From: Thiodiazotropha sp040506195
GTDB taxonomy: Bacteria > Pseudomonadota > Gammaproteobacteria > Chromatiales > Chromatiaceae
Reading direction: 5' to 3'
Assembly: GCA_040506195.1 (NCBI GenBank)
Contig: JBEVXH010000002.1
Location: forward strand, 434,001-498,000
Length of the DNA: 64,000 bases
The stretch's first letter is position 1; each line of letters starts with the position of its first letter. This document shows positions 17,901-27,223 of this stretch, piece by piece. Under the pieces are notes generated by a model. It was not told the origin of the DNA and made no database searches. It was given only the letters and a program-made list of their open reading frames with translations. The position numbers and the translations under genes were made by a program.

Positions 17901-18845
17901 TTAATAATAAGTACCGTAGTAATTGTCACCTTTGACTTCCCGACTCTTGTTAAGCACCAAACCGACTGCCTTGTCGCTGTCCAGGCGGCTCAGCGTATCC
18001 TTGATCGCTTCAACAGGTGTCCCTCCAGCTTCAACCACCACCAGGACCTGCCCCATGTGCTGGTTTAGTACGATCGATTCACTGGTTGACAGCATGGGAG
18101 GAGAATCGAATATGATGATCCGGTCCTGATACCTTACAGCCACTTCATTCAGGAACTCCTCCATCTCTTTGCTGGCGAGTAGCTCCGTCGACTTTTCCGA
18201 GCGTTTTCCGGCAGAGATTACTTTTAGCCTTGGGATTTGTGTTTCGAGTATGACATCACCAACGGTACAGCTTTTATCTTCAAGCAGATCGATAAGTCCC
18301 TTTTCCTTTTCGATACCAAGCAGCGTACTCAAGGAGCAGCGCAATACATCACCATCAATCAGGAGCACGGTCGAATCGAGTTCCGTAGATATACTCAATG
18401 CAAGATTCATTGCGGTAAATGTTTTACCTTCCGACGGCAGTGAACTGGAAATGGATATCAGATTGCCGTGCTCTATCGGCGCCGCACCCTTACCCAGGGC
18501 GTTCATAATAACCGGGCGCTTTATAATTCGATACTCTTCAGAGAGTTGCTTGTTGCCGGAATGGGGTACGATATATCCCACTCGAGACAGTGATTCGTAG
18601 TCCAGATGAATCTTCTTGGCACTACTTCTCGCGACAGGCTCCCTGCTGACGGGAATAGTGGGTTCGGCAGATTGCTGTCCACCCGCAGCAGGTTTGACAG
18701 ACGCTGTTTGCTCCAGTACCGGTTTGGCTTTTTCTATCGTTTTATCACGATTTGTAACAACCGTTGTCTTGGCTGATTCGTCCGCATTCCCTTTATTCGA
18801 TTTGGTTTTTGCTAAACGCTCAATGGCTTTCTCAATGCTGCTCAT
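17901..18845 (-). CDS. XrtA-type tyrosine autokinase (EpsG/BY-kinase)
   Basis: A cytoplasmic bacterial tyrosine kinase of 314 residues, matching the XrtA-associated tyrosine autokinase group (TIGR03018-like, EpsG). Walker A is SSSLPSEGKTFTAMNLA (Lys near 141), Walker A' is LLIDGDVLR and Walker B is IIIFDSPP. The C terminus ends NYYGTYY, a tyrosine cluster that is normally the autophosphorylation site. The first 80 residues are a charged, low-complexity tail. Such kinases control polymerisation and export of exopolysaccharide through a membrane partner. That partner (a Wzc-like chain-length protein) is not adjacent; the next gene upstream is the Wza-like lipoprotein. Start ATG at 18845 has AGGAAAG upstream. 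Confidence 0.88.
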   Translation of the reverse strand: MSSIEKAIERLAKTKSNKGNADESAKTTVVTNRDKTIEKAKPVLEQTASVKPAAGGQQSAEPTIPVSREPVARSSAKKIHLDYESLSRVGYIVPHSGNKQLSEEYRIIKRPVIMNALGKGAAPIEHGNLISISSSLPSEGKTFTAMNLALSISTELDSTVLLIDGDVLRCSLSTLLGIEKEKGLIDLLEDKSCTVGDVILETQIPRLKVISAGKRSEKSTELLASKEMEEFLNEVAVRYQDRIIIFDSPPMLSTSESIVLNQHMGQVLVVVEAGGTPVEAIKDTLSRLDSDKAVGLVLNKSREVKGDNYYGTYY

Positions 18846-18874
18846 CTAAACCGCTTTCCTGTGATTGATGGGTA

Positions 18875-19516
18875 TTAAAACCATGTTTCCGGGATAATCA
18901 GTACGTCTCCAGGCATCATTTTAACATTAGCAGATATATCCCCATCTCTGATCAAATCGTCAAGGCGGACTCGATACTCTGTGGTTTTTCCGTTTACCTT
19001 CCTGACCACCTTTGCTTTGTTACCCGCTGCGAAATCAGTCAAACCGCCCACAGCGATAATGACATCGAGCAAGGTCATTCCATCCCTGTAGTTGATCGAC
19101 TGCGGTTGAGAAGCCTGGCCGACGACACGAACCTGTTCAGTATACCGACCCACAAACTCTGTCACGCTGACCGTCACTTTCGGTGATTTAACGAATTTGG
19201 AAAGTTTGGCTTCAAGGGTTCTGGCCAATTCAGTCGGCGTTTTTCCACTCGCAGGCAGATCCTCCACCAGGGGGGTGGTAATCATGCCATCCGGACGGAC
19301 CACCACCTGAGTTGAGAGCTCGCTGTCTCCCCATACGAAGACATTGAGCGTGTCTCCGGGTCCGATCACGTAAAGCGGTGAATCCGGCCCAGCCACTGTG
19401 GTGGGGACCTGATTTTCTGGAGATGTCATCTCGGGTGGGCTTGCACATGCCGCCAGCATGATTGTTGAAAGAACCCAGAGAAAACCTAGTATTTTCTTGT
19501 AACCTATTGATAACAT
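18875..19516 (-). CDS. Polysaccharide export lipoprotein, Wza/XrtA type
   Basis: A 213-residue outer-membrane lipoprotein of the polysaccharide biosynthesis/export family (Wza-like, XrtA-associated version). A signal peptide ends at lipobox MLAAC. Then come the poly_export domain (YVIGPGDTLNVFVWGDSELS, VVVRPDGMITTPLVEDL, GKTPTELARTLEAKL) and an SLBB-like repeat (VRVVGQASQPQSINYRDGMTLLDVI). The ATG at 19516 follows CAGGAAAGCAAT; upstream in-frame starts add a tail that breaks the signal peptide. Its role is the outer-membrane exit of exopolysaccharide. It overlaps nothing and is 29 bases before the kinase gene. PrsT precedes it. Confidence 0.9.
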   Translation of the reverse strand: MLSIGYKKILGFLWVLSTIMLAACASPPEMTSPENQVPTTVAGPDSPLYVIGPGDTLNVFVWGDSELSTQVVVRPDGMITTPLVEDLPASGKTPTELARTLEAKLSKFVKSPKVTVSVTEFVGRYTEQVRVVGQASQPQSINYRDGMTLLDVIIAVGGLTDFAAGNKAKVVRKVNGKTTEYRVRLDDLIRDGDISANVKMMPGDVLIIPETWF

Positions 19517-19556
19517 ATTGCTTTCCTGATATCCAATGATGTTAACTCGAACTATT

Positions 19557-22370
19557 TTAACCCTTAATTTGAGATATCTCACTCAAAAGCTTCTTTGCCT
19601 CCTCTGATTCGGGGAAGTCCGCATGGTCTTTGCTGAGCGTCACCAACACCTCTTTCGCCGCTTTCACATTGTCAGACTCTGCAAGCATAACAGCATAATG
19701 ATAAAGAATAGACGGGTCTGAGGCCGTATCCATAATCGGTGACAATATTTTCAAAGCCGTAGCCGTGTCTCCCGATTTATGAGTCAACCAGGCATATGTA
19801 TCCACTACCGACTGAGTGGCGTTTCCCGAAATTTCATAGGCTAGTTTCGCTTGTTCAAGCGCTTTTTGAGGGTCCAGATCAAAATTTAGCAGCGCAGAAT
19901 TGTTGAGGGCCACAATATTACGCGGGTTCACCTCCAGCAGATCACTATATAATTTAAGTGCTGCATTCATTTTCCCCATCGTCTGATAGACGATCGCCAG
20001 CGCCAACTGTACCTGCTGATTGTTCTTATGAGATCTCTTCCAGCTGGTCAGCAGGTTGATCGCACTCATCGAATCTTTGTTCTTGATATACAGATCTGAC
20101 AGCTGCTGTATCAGGATAAAGGGGGATTTGGGTGTGGCATGCGCTTCCAGGCTGTTGATCGCTTTATCTATATCTCCCCTTGCTTCATGGTAGTTGGCTT
20201 GAAGCGTCACACCCACAAGCCTGGTGTTATCGTTATCGAGCAGTTGCTCTATTATCGTTTCAACCTGTTGATAATTCCTATCCCGCAACTCCAATTTGTA
20301 ACGCAACAGTTTGCCTTTAACCGAAAATGGTATCTTACTATCCAGCTTTTGCAGGGTGGTTCTTGCAGCCTCTAGGTCACCTCTCTTAGTCTGCAGATCG
20401 GCCAGTTGCAAATAGGCCATCTCACTGTCCGGATTATCATCCAGCAACTTTTTAATGGTTGACTCTGCCTGATTATAGCGGCCTGTCTGCTGATCGATCA
20501 TGGCAAGCAGTGATATGATGGCTGGGTTGTCACTCTGCCGAAGCTGCTTGTCATCAAGATAAACTGCGGCCTTATCCGGCTGTTTCCTTCTTAAGTAGTA
20601 TCTGGCCAGAATGACCCGAGGCAGCCATGAATCCTTACCCGTTTCAACAGCTTTTTCCAACCATGCCAGCGCCTCTTTTTGACTGCCCGAACGTTCGCTG
20701 ATCTGTGCTAGCAGCATCATCGCATTGACATTGCCCGGTTCTCTGGCAAGGACCAGATTGAGCCTGTCGCTTCCAGCCATCAAACGACCATCCTCAAGAT
20801 CCATCCTCGCCAGCGCCAACTGGCCAGGGATAAATTCGGCACTTTTATCGACTGCATCAGCTAAGTACCGCCTTGCATAGTTTCTGTTCCCCGAATTGAG
20901 TTCTATCATGGCCCGCAGATAGAGATATCCAGGACGTTCACCCTCACGTGTCAGAAGCTGATCAGACAGTTTCCGCGCAGAGTCGAAATCCTGTTTCTTG
21001 ATATATGAAAGGATCAATAGCGTATCTCTGTTCGATGACTCTCCTTCCCACTTGTCCTCCAACTCGGATATAGCCTCATCGACTGACCCATGATTGATAT
21101 AGAGTCGAGCCAGTTCCTCACGAATGCGGGTGTCACTGGGATTTACATGCGCAGCCTTTTTTAGAAACTCGATCCCCTTGGAATACTCCCCCGATTGACT
21201 GGCTGCGAGACCAATCATGGTCAATATCTGATCATCATTGCTGTCGGTTCCGCCAGATTCAAGTAAAGCCAGGGCCTCTTTCGGTTTATCCAATCGTAAC
21301 TTGATTTCACCAAGAAGCTTTCTGGCCTGTAGATGGGTTGGCACCTGATTGACATATCTCGTCAGCAGTATATTTGCCTGTTCCAAATTGTTTTCTGAAA
21401 AGTGCAAAGCGCCAAGCAAAAGGGTTGTCGGCAGGTGATTGGGCATAACTGAATGCGCTTGAGACAACTTGGTAACTGCACTCTCATAATCCTGCTTCAA
21501 ATAATCATACAAACCTGAGAGATAGGCAACATATGGATTTTTTTTGTATTGAGCCTCCAACTCTCGAATATATATACCGCTCTCATCTAATCTCTTCAGG
21601 TGAAAAAGCAAATGGATCAGATTGACTTTGATTATATACGCATCTTGTTTGGGATCATCTTCGTCTATCAGTGACATCGCACCCTTCAACAGTTCAACCG
21701 CCTTACTGTGACCCTCCAGTTTTACATGCAAAGATCCCAGGTCACGCCATACCTTATAGTCCTTTTCATCTATCGCCAGTGCACGCTGTAAATATTCCAA
21801 CGCCTCAGTATCATCGCTCCTCATACCTGCCGCTTTCGCCAACGATCGCAATGCAGTGACACTTTCCGTATCCTTCTCAAGCATTTTTTCGGCAAGTACC
21901 GTTCCCTTCTCCAGCTCTTCCTCACTGAGATAAGAGTGAGAGACAACACCCCACACCCTCATAGGTTCTATGCTGTCAAATCCCCCTTTTTCGTACGCCT
22001 CTACAATCTCTTTATGTTTCCCCTGCAACTCCCAGGAAGACATTAAGATCAGCTGCACATCGGCCGTAGGCGACTTGTTGCCTAAAACTGTTTTTATCTC
22101 TTTTTCAGCAGAAATCCCATCGCCTTTTTTCAAGTAATTTCTGGCCAGTAATTGTCTGGCATCGGTATTTTCAGAGTTATTCTGAAGTATTTGCTTGAGC
22201 TCAATAATCGCTTTCGAATAGTTTCCTCTTTCATAACTGGCTTTAGCAGAAGCCAAGGCTTCACTGTCATCTTTACCGACTGTGCATGCGGACAGCATAA
22301 GCTGCAGCACGATTACAGATAGTAATACCCAAAGGTTCGATTGTCTTACGTTATTCACTGCCCTTACCAT
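19557..22370 (-). CDS. prsT: PrsT, XrtA/PEP-CTERM system TPR lipoprotein
   Basis: A very long TPR protein (937 residues) that matches the PrsT family (TIGR02917). It begins with a lipoprotein signal peptide ending LMLSAC, and the rest is an array of tetratricopeptide repeats, seen as recurrent A-x-x-G/Y-x-x-A patterns (for example SYERGNYSKAIIELKQIL, ALEYLQRALAIDEKDYKVW, AAVYLDDKQ, ALKLYSDLLEVNPRNIVAL). PrsT accompanies PrsK and PrsR in exosortase XrtA genomes and is thought to organise the EPS machinery at the outer membrane. The frame extends to a TTG at 22415, but the ATG at 22370 directly precedes the signal peptide and is preferred. No membrane helices occur apart from the signal. Confidence 0.9.
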   Translation of the reverse strand: MVRAVNNVRQSNLWVLLSVIVLQLMLSACTVGKDDSEALASAKASYERGNYSKAIIELKQILQNNSENTDARQLLARNYLKKGDGISAEKEIKTVLGNKSPTADVQLILMSSWELQGKHKEIVEAYEKGGFDSIEPMRVWGVVSHSYLSEEELEKGTVLAEKMLEKDTESVTALRSLAKAAGMRSDDTEALEYLQRALAIDEKDYKVWRDLGSLHVKLEGHSKAVELLKGAMSLIDEDDPKQDAYIIKVNLIHLLFHLKRLDESGIYIRELEAQYKKNPYVAYLSGLYDYLKQDYESAVTKLSQAHSVMPNHLPTTLLLGALHFSENNLEQANILLTRYVNQVPTHLQARKLLGEIKLRLDKPKEALALLESGGTDSNDDQILTMIGLAASQSGEYSKGIEFLKKAAHVNPSDTRIREELARLYINHGSVDEAISELEDKWEGESSNRDTLLILSYIKKQDFDSARKLSDQLLTREGERPGYLYLRAMIELNSGNRNYARRYLADAVDKSAEFIPGQLALARMDLEDGRLMAGSDRLNLVLAREPGNVNAMMLLAQISERSGSQKEALAWLEKAVETGKDSWLPRVILARYYLRRKQPDKAAVYLDDKQLRQSDNPAIISLLAMIDQQTGRYNQAESTIKKLLDDNPDSEMAYLQLADLQTKRGDLEAARTTLQKLDSKIPFSVKGKLLRYKLELRDRNYQQVETIIEQLLDNDNTRLVGVTLQANYHEARGDIDKAINSLEAHATPKSPFILIQQLSDLYIKNKDSMSAINLLTSWKRSHKNNQQVQLALAIVYQTMGKMNAALKLYSDLLEVNPRNIVALNNSALLNFDLDPQKALEQAKLAYEISGNATQSVVDTYAWLTHKSGDTATALKILSPIMDTASDPSILYHYAVMLAESDNVKAAKEVLVTLSKDHADFPESEEAKKLLSEISQIKG

Positions 22371-22428
22371 TTCAGAACCACCATCTAATGCAGTCGTATT
22401 GAAAATACTCTGCAACTCCGGAATCGAT

Positions 22429-23790
22429 CTATTTTAGACCGTATTTATTCACTAGGTCATATAAGGTTGGTCTGCTGATTCCCAGTAGATCGGCCGCCTT
22501 TGATACATTTCCACCAACGAAGCTCATAGCCCGTATTATCGCTTTTGCCTCTGCCTGCTCCCTGACCTCTCTCAAATTGACCGGCATCACATCCTCGCTC
22601 CCTTCGGTCAATTGCAGTTCACTGGGAGTAATCATTTGGTCATCAGCCATAACCACAGAACGTTTTATTCTGTTTTCAAGCTCTCTGACATTCCCTGGCC
22701 AGCTATAGCCCTCGATGGCTTTCAATGCTTCCTTAGTGAATCCGCTGACTTTCGAAGTATTCTGCTTCGCATATTTTTTTAAAAATGACCAAGCCAGCAG
22801 CACTGCATCACCCGCTCGCTCTCTTAGTGGTGGAATATTGATAGAGATTTCACTGATTCGGTAATAGAGATCCTCGCGAAACTCACCCTGCGCTATTTTC
22901 TCTTCCAAATCCTGATTGGTTGCACAGACCACCCGGACATCCACAGGTATTTCCTCCCTACCGCCAATCCTCTCGATTACCCTTTCCTGTAGAAAGCGCA
23001 GCATCTTCGCCTGCAAACCCATGGGCATATCGCCTATCTCATCAAGAAACAGGGTTCCCCCATTTGCTGTCTCAATCTTTCCTACCGTCCTTTTCGAGGC
23101 ACCCGTAAAAGCACCTTTTTCATAGCCGTAAAGCTCGCTCTCCAAAAGATTTTCCGGTATCGAAGCACAGTTTATAGCGGCAAATTTCTCTCCTCCTCTG
23201 TCGCTCAGGGCATGGATGGCCCTGGCAAGCACCTCTTTACCGGTGCCACTTTCGCCCAGTAGAAGTGCTGTTATATCCGTCGGGCTTATCTTCTCTATTA
23301 TCCTGCATATTTCCAGCATTTCCGGACTGTTTGCGATAACGCCATCCAGTGGTGAATTGCGTTGCATGTTATGGAGCCTGCGATTCTCATCTTCCAGGCC
23401 ATATACATTGAATGCGCGTTCGATGATAACCCGCAATACATCAGGGTCTATCGGTTTCTGGTAAAAATCATAGGCGCCCAATTCGATAGACTTCAGGGCA
23501 TTCTCACGATCGTCATTACCCGTCACCACTATGACTTTTGTTTGAGGAATTAAATTCAACATTTCCTGCAATGTGGCGAATCCCTCGCTCACATTGGTCG
23601 GGTCGGGCGGCAAACCGAGATCAAGGGTAACCACAGGCGCTGATGTCTTCCTCAGACAGTTGATGGCACTCTTCCTGTCACCGACGATATGCACCTCATA
23701 TCCGTCAAAACTCCATTTGAGCTGACGCTGGAGTCCCGGATCATCCTCAACTATTATCAGCGATTTCATCTGGTTACTAGCTTTACTCAC
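22429..23790 (-). CDS. prsR: PrsR, sigma-54-dependent response regulator
   Basis: A 453-residue NtrC-type activator matching PrsR (TIGR02915). It carries a receiver domain (acidic pair EDD near 15-17, phospho-acceptor Asp57 in VTLDLGLPP, and Lys at QKPIDP), an AAA+ domain with Walker A GESGTGKEVLARAI, the sigma-54 contact motif GAFTGAS, Walker B GGTLFLDEIGDMP, and a C-terminal Fis-type helix-turn-helix (SKAADLLGISRPTLYDLVNKYGL). In XrtA bacteria PrsR with sigma-54 turns on PEP-CTERM and EPS genes. It starts at a GTG just behind the prsK stop (2-base gap) with AGAGGCG upstream, so the two are translationally coupled. The next gene, prsT, is probably in the same operon. Confidence 0.93.
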   Translation of the reverse strand: MSKASNQMKSLIIVEDDPGLQRQLKWSFDGYEVHIVGDRKSAINCLRKTSAPVVTLDLGLPPDPTNVSEGFATLQEMLNLIPQTKVIVVTGNDDRENALKSIELGAYDFYQKPIDPDVLRVIIERAFNVYGLEDENRRLHNMQRNSPLDGVIANSPEMLEICRIIEKISPTDITALLLGESGTGKEVLARAIHALSDRGGEKFAAINCASIPENLLESELYGYEKGAFTGASKRTVGKIETANGGTLFLDEIGDMPMGLQAKMLRFLQERVIERIGGREEIPVDVRVVCATNQDLEEKIAQGEFREDLYYRISEISINIPPLRERAGDAVLLAWSFLKKYAKQNTSKVSGFTKEALKAIEGYSWPGNVRELENRIKRSVVMADDQMITPSELQLTEGSEDVMPVNLREVREQAEAKAIIRAMSFVGGNVSKAADLLGISRPTLYDLVNKYGLK

Positions 23791-23792
23791 AA

Positions 23793-25898
23793 CTACGCCT
23801 CTGCCGTGGTCGATATGTGATTATTGATTGCTTGTCCCGCAACCCCAAGCGGTATACTGATCTCGAATTTGGTTCCAACACCCTTAACACTCTCCACCTT
23901 CATCTTGCCATTCAGGGAATTCACGTACTCCCTGGTTTCATAGACGCCAATTCCCATCCCGGCATTTCCTTTTGTCGTTTGAAACGGCCGAAACAACCTT
24001 TCCTTAATGAACAATGCATCCATCCCAACCCCATTATCCTCAATCGTAATCACTGCATAGTTGTTGTCCCGGTCCACGGTCACACCGACCTTACCATCTT
24101 CCTGCGACGCTTCCTGTGCATTTTTTATCATATGCACCATGATGGCGGTGAAACGATCCTTATCGGCGATGATTTTCAAGAAACTGGCGTTGATCGTAAG
24201 TCGAGGCTTAGGCATATAGGCATAAAGTTGATTAACAGCCTGCGCAACCGATTCTTCCACATAAAATTCTTTTGATTTTGTTGATTCGAACCTTCCCTGC
24301 CTCAACTGGGTAAGCAATCGTCCCATTTTACTGACTGCATTGCCAATCGTTTTAACCGCATCATCCATAAATTCAGGATTGTTTTTATGCCGTTCGGCAT
24401 TCTTTACCACCAATTCCAATTGGGCAATCAGGTTTTTCAGGTCATGTACCACAAACGCCGAGAGCCTGTTGAAGGCCTCGAATTGATTGGCCTGATTCAA
24501 TGCCTCCGAGGTTTGTAACAATGCAAGATAACTGCCCGCCTGCTTCGCCGCAGCCTTGAGGAGATCCCTGTCCTCCCAATTGACCGATTTGTTTAGCTTT
24601 GGCTGTGTCAGTAAGACAAAGCCAAGAAGCTGTTCGTGGTGTTTGACGGGTATGATCAACCAGGCATTGTCAATAGCGATAAACTGGTCATCAAGCTTCA
24701 GGCTTTCATAACGCTCCGGGAACTGTTTGTATTCATTGACGTCGACAATCCAGTCACTGTTGGAAAAATATGTCACCAATGAATCACTTGAATCGAATAG
24801 AATATTGTTTGCTGACACTTGCCAGTGACTGACACACTGGTAACTGCCAGCATTATCCGACATCCAGAGGTATCCCCCACCTGCATCGATCGATTCAGAG
24901 ATCGCCTGTATCACCCGAATACGGATCTCCTTACCCCCTCTACCGTTGGAGAGTGTCTGCACAACCCGCAACCACTCATCACGCCAGTCATACTTGTAGC
25001 TGAAGAAGTGCTTGTTGACAAAGACCTTTAACTTTGAGCGCAGGCTACCCGAAAACAATACCGTGATGAGAAAGATGACACTTGCGAATACAAAGGCAAC
25101 CTGAGTCGCCTTACCCCAACTTCCCCCGTAAAAGCGGATGTAGTAGCCAACCGCCGCCATCGTCACCAGGTAGCCCCCTGCGGCGATGATTGTGGTGGCA
25201 TGAAATACCACCTGTTTCGAGACAAAGACACGCACGGACCAGCTGGGATTTCTTGTTGCCGCAATCGCCACAAAAGGTACAGCGAGCGCACTGGTGAGTC
25301 CCCTCGCCTGCCACAGTGTGGTATCCACCCGATTGAACAACAATGCTTCAGCGTAAAGGAAAAAATCGTACACAAACAGGACACCCATCCCGAGATAGAG
25401 ATATTTGACAGCCCAACGCATCTCAGGTCTTGTGCTGCGATAGAGTTGTTCGATCAGGGTCAGTCCGGTTATAGAGAATCCCAGATAGCCTACCAACGGG
25501 TAACTTGCAAAGCCCTCTGGACGAATCGGCACAGGGAAGAGCTGGGATATCGGCTCGACCACAATCATTACAGTTGATCCGATGAGTATGGCGATTGGAA
25601 TGTAAGCCAGATTCCGTAGGTTGTTGCCGCAGGCCTTTTGCAAATTAAACAGTAGGCGGAAAAGGAAAACGAACCATGCAATGTTTCTTGCTATCTCTAA
25701 GGTTTGATAGGCGGTTCTGGTAAGGACGGATTCGTCCACCTGCAAAGCAACAGCCGACAGCGCCCAGCATGCTGTGGTCACGGAAGCCGTCAGCAAATAG
25801 ATCCCCTCTATTCGCCCGCGCCAGCTGGTCACAAGCATCACACTGAAGAGCAGGAACAGTGTGGCCGATATGGCATAACCGATGATTCCGATACTCAA
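23793..25898 (-). CDS. prsK: PrsK, XrtA/PEP-CTERM system histidine kinase
   Basis: A 701-residue membrane histidine kinase matching PrsK (TIGR02916). The N-terminal third has about eight hydrophobic helices, beginning IGIIGYAISATLFLLFSVMLV. A GAF-like domain follows, then the dimerisation helix with the H-box FVVHDLKNLIAQLELV, and the catalytic ATPase domain with N-box MIKNAQEA, G1 ITIEDNGVGMD and GNAGMGIGVYET. The start is a TTG at 25898 with AGAGGA nine bases upstream. It phosphorylates PrsR, encoded immediately downstream. It is divergent from the T2SS operon across a 318-base gap. Confidence 0.93.
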   Translation of the reverse strand: MSIGIIGYAISATLFLLFSVMLVTSWRGRIEGIYLLTASVTTACWALSAVALQVDESVLTRTAYQTLEIARNIAWFVFLFRLLFNLQKACGNNLRNLAYIPIAILIGSTVMIVVEPISQLFPVPIRPEGFASYPLVGYLGFSITGLTLIEQLYRSTRPEMRWAVKYLYLGMGVLFVYDFFLYAEALLFNRVDTTLWQARGLTSALAVPFVAIAATRNPSWSVRVFVSKQVVFHATTIIAAGGYLVTMAAVGYYIRFYGGSWGKATQVAFVFASVIFLITVLFSGSLRSKLKVFVNKHFFSYKYDWRDEWLRVVQTLSNGRGGKEIRIRVIQAISESIDAGGGYLWMSDNAGSYQCVSHWQVSANNILFDSSDSLVTYFSNSDWIVDVNEYKQFPERYESLKLDDQFIAIDNAWLIIPVKHHEQLLGFVLLTQPKLNKSVNWEDRDLLKAAAKQAGSYLALLQTSEALNQANQFEAFNRLSAFVVHDLKNLIAQLELVVKNAERHKNNPEFMDDAVKTIGNAVSKMGRLLTQLRQGRFESTKSKEFYVEESVAQAVNQLYAYMPKPRLTINASFLKIIADKDRFTAIMVHMIKNAQEASQEDGKVGVTVDRDNNYAVITIEDNGVGMDALFIKERLFRPFQTTKGNAGMGIGVYETREYVNSLNGKMKVESVKGVGTKFEISIPLGVAGQAINNHISTTAEA

Positions 25899-26216
25899 GC
25901 AGCTAATCCTCTATAGCGATTTCCACACAGACATGCAAATGAACTTTTTACCTGCATTGGTGTACGTATTATCCTGAATACTTAATTTGTACATTCATTT
26001 ACAGTCACCCTGTACAAACAGGTGAATGCATTATTATTCAATAAGTTAACAATAATAGTGATTATCAGGATAGGCAATGGCCCATCAATAGTATATGGGA
26101 TGGTGAACTGATTCACCTCTTCGAACCGGATTTACAGATGAATCTAGATTCCATAACGGATTCCCTCGATAATAACCCACCATCATTACAGATATATTTT
26201 TTGCGGATTTGAAACC
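25899..26216. promoter_or_regulatory. Divergent control region between prsK and gspG
   Basis: This 318-base region must contain the promoters of both the prsKRT operon and the T2SS operon. It is AT-rich. It holds an inverted repeat TTTGTACA (25986-25993) and TGTACAAA (26011-26018), plus a third TGTAC at 25961. No sigma-54 -24/-12 pair is evident. No gene is supported. Confidence 0.5.
25986..26018. repeat. Inverted repeat TTTGTACA...TGTACAAA, candidate operator
   Basis: Two perfectly complementary eight-base arms separated by 17 bases. Each contains the self-complementary TGTACA, so the region has two dyads 23 bases apart. Such a layout is typical of a dimeric regulator binding side by side, but the binding protein is unknown. 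Confidence 0.5.
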
Positions 26217-26708
26217 ATGATATTAGATGCAGCACATAGTGTAACTCCCTCCTTGCCGGCCCAAGCCAAAAAAACTGGATATAAAACAAGAAATTATTTG
26301 AAACTCAAGGGCTTCACCCTAATAGAAGTGATGGTTGTCGTAGTCATACTCAGCATCCTCGCGGCAATTGTCGTACCTAAGATCATGGACAGGCCAGAAC
26401 AGGCCCGAATCACCAAGGCAAAGAGTGATATCCGTGCATTGGAGGCCGCTCTCAATCTCTATCGACTCGACAATATGATATATCCCACAACCGATCAGGG
26501 CCTTGAGGCTTTGGTTAGCAAGCCAACTGATTCACCGGAAGCGAGGAATTGGAAAGAGGGTGGATATCTGGATCGATTACCCGTCGATCCCTGGGGTAAT
26601 CCCTATCTCTTTCTCAATCCGGGCACCCATGGCGTGATCGATATCTACTCTGCGGGGCTTGATTCCCAATCGGCCGATGACGACCTAGGGAACTGGAATC
26701 TGGAGTGA
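26217..26708 (+). CDS. gspG: Major pseudopilin GspG
   Basis: The T2SS major pseudopilin, 163 residues. The prepilin cleavage motif KGFTLIEVMVVVVILSILA is seen with the invariant Glu5, followed by IVVPKIMDRPEQAR and the GspG-specific C-terminal pattern (YPTTDQGLEALVSKP, LPVDPWGNPY, DIYSAGLDSQ). The leader before the cleavage site is about 31 residues, longer than usual, so the true start could be further in, although no better ribosome site is seen. It is the first gene of a long T2SS operon and overlaps gspH by the GTGA sequence. Confidence 0.95.
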   Translation: MILDAAHSVTPSLPAQAKKTGYKTRNYLKLKGFTLIEVMVVVVILSILAAIVVPKIMDRPEQARITKAKSDIRALEAALNLYRLDNMIYPTTDQGLEALVSKPTDSPEARNWKEGGYLDRLPVDPWGNPYLFLNPGTHGVIDIYSAGLDSQSADDDLGNWNLE

Positions 26709-27223
26709 AGGTAAGCCACTCAAACACCACCGCAGACAACCAGCGAGGATTTACACTCATAGAGGTGATGGTGGTAGTCGTGATCATCGGCATCCTGATC
26801 AACTTCGTCACACTCTCTTTGGGCCGCAGTTCGCCGCAAGACCAGTTAAAGACGGAGGCCCAGCGGCTATCCAATCTGATCGGGCTGGCAAGTGAAGAGG
26901 CCCTATTGAGATCAGTCTTGATCGGGGTTGATATCAGTGAGGTAGAGTATGGCTTTCTGCGCCTGGAAGAGGGATCATGGCAACCAATGGAGGATAACCT
27001 GTTTCGTTCACGTCAGTTACCGGAAGGCATGGAATTCAGTATTGCCTCCTCGCAGCAATCCGGAGAGTATGATGAGGAGAACATTCCTGAGATCATTTTA
27101 CTCAACAGCGGTGAGATGACCCCCTTCGAACTAAAGCTGAGTTCCGACCGGCTAGAGAGCTACTACAGGCTGACTGGCAGTGAGATGGGGGAGCGCACAC
27201 TCGATCATGTCTCGCCCTTTTAA
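26705..27223 (+). CDS. gspH: Minor pseudopilin GspH
   Basis: Minor T2SS pseudopilin, 172 residues, starting at a GTG that overlaps the gspG stop by four bases. The type IV prepilin motif RGFTLIEVMVVVVIIGILI has Glu5, followed by the GspH pattern with an acidic, variable C-terminal domain. In the T2SS the minor pseudopilins H, I, J and K cap the pseudopilus. GspI overlaps its 3' end by 17 bases. Confidence 0.9.
   Translation: MKVSHSNTTADNQRGFTLIEVMVVVVIIGILINFVTLSLGRSSPQDQLKTEAQRLSNLIGLASEEALLRSVLIGVDISEVEYGFLRLEEGSWQPMEDNLFRSRQLPEGMEFSIASSQQSGEYDEENIPEIILLNSGEMTPFELKLSSDRLESYYRLTGSEMGERTLDHVSPF

Noticed and set aside
25899..26216. Sigma-54 promoter for gspG or prsK
   Set aside because: No TGGC-N-TGC pair with correct spacing was found on either strand by eye.
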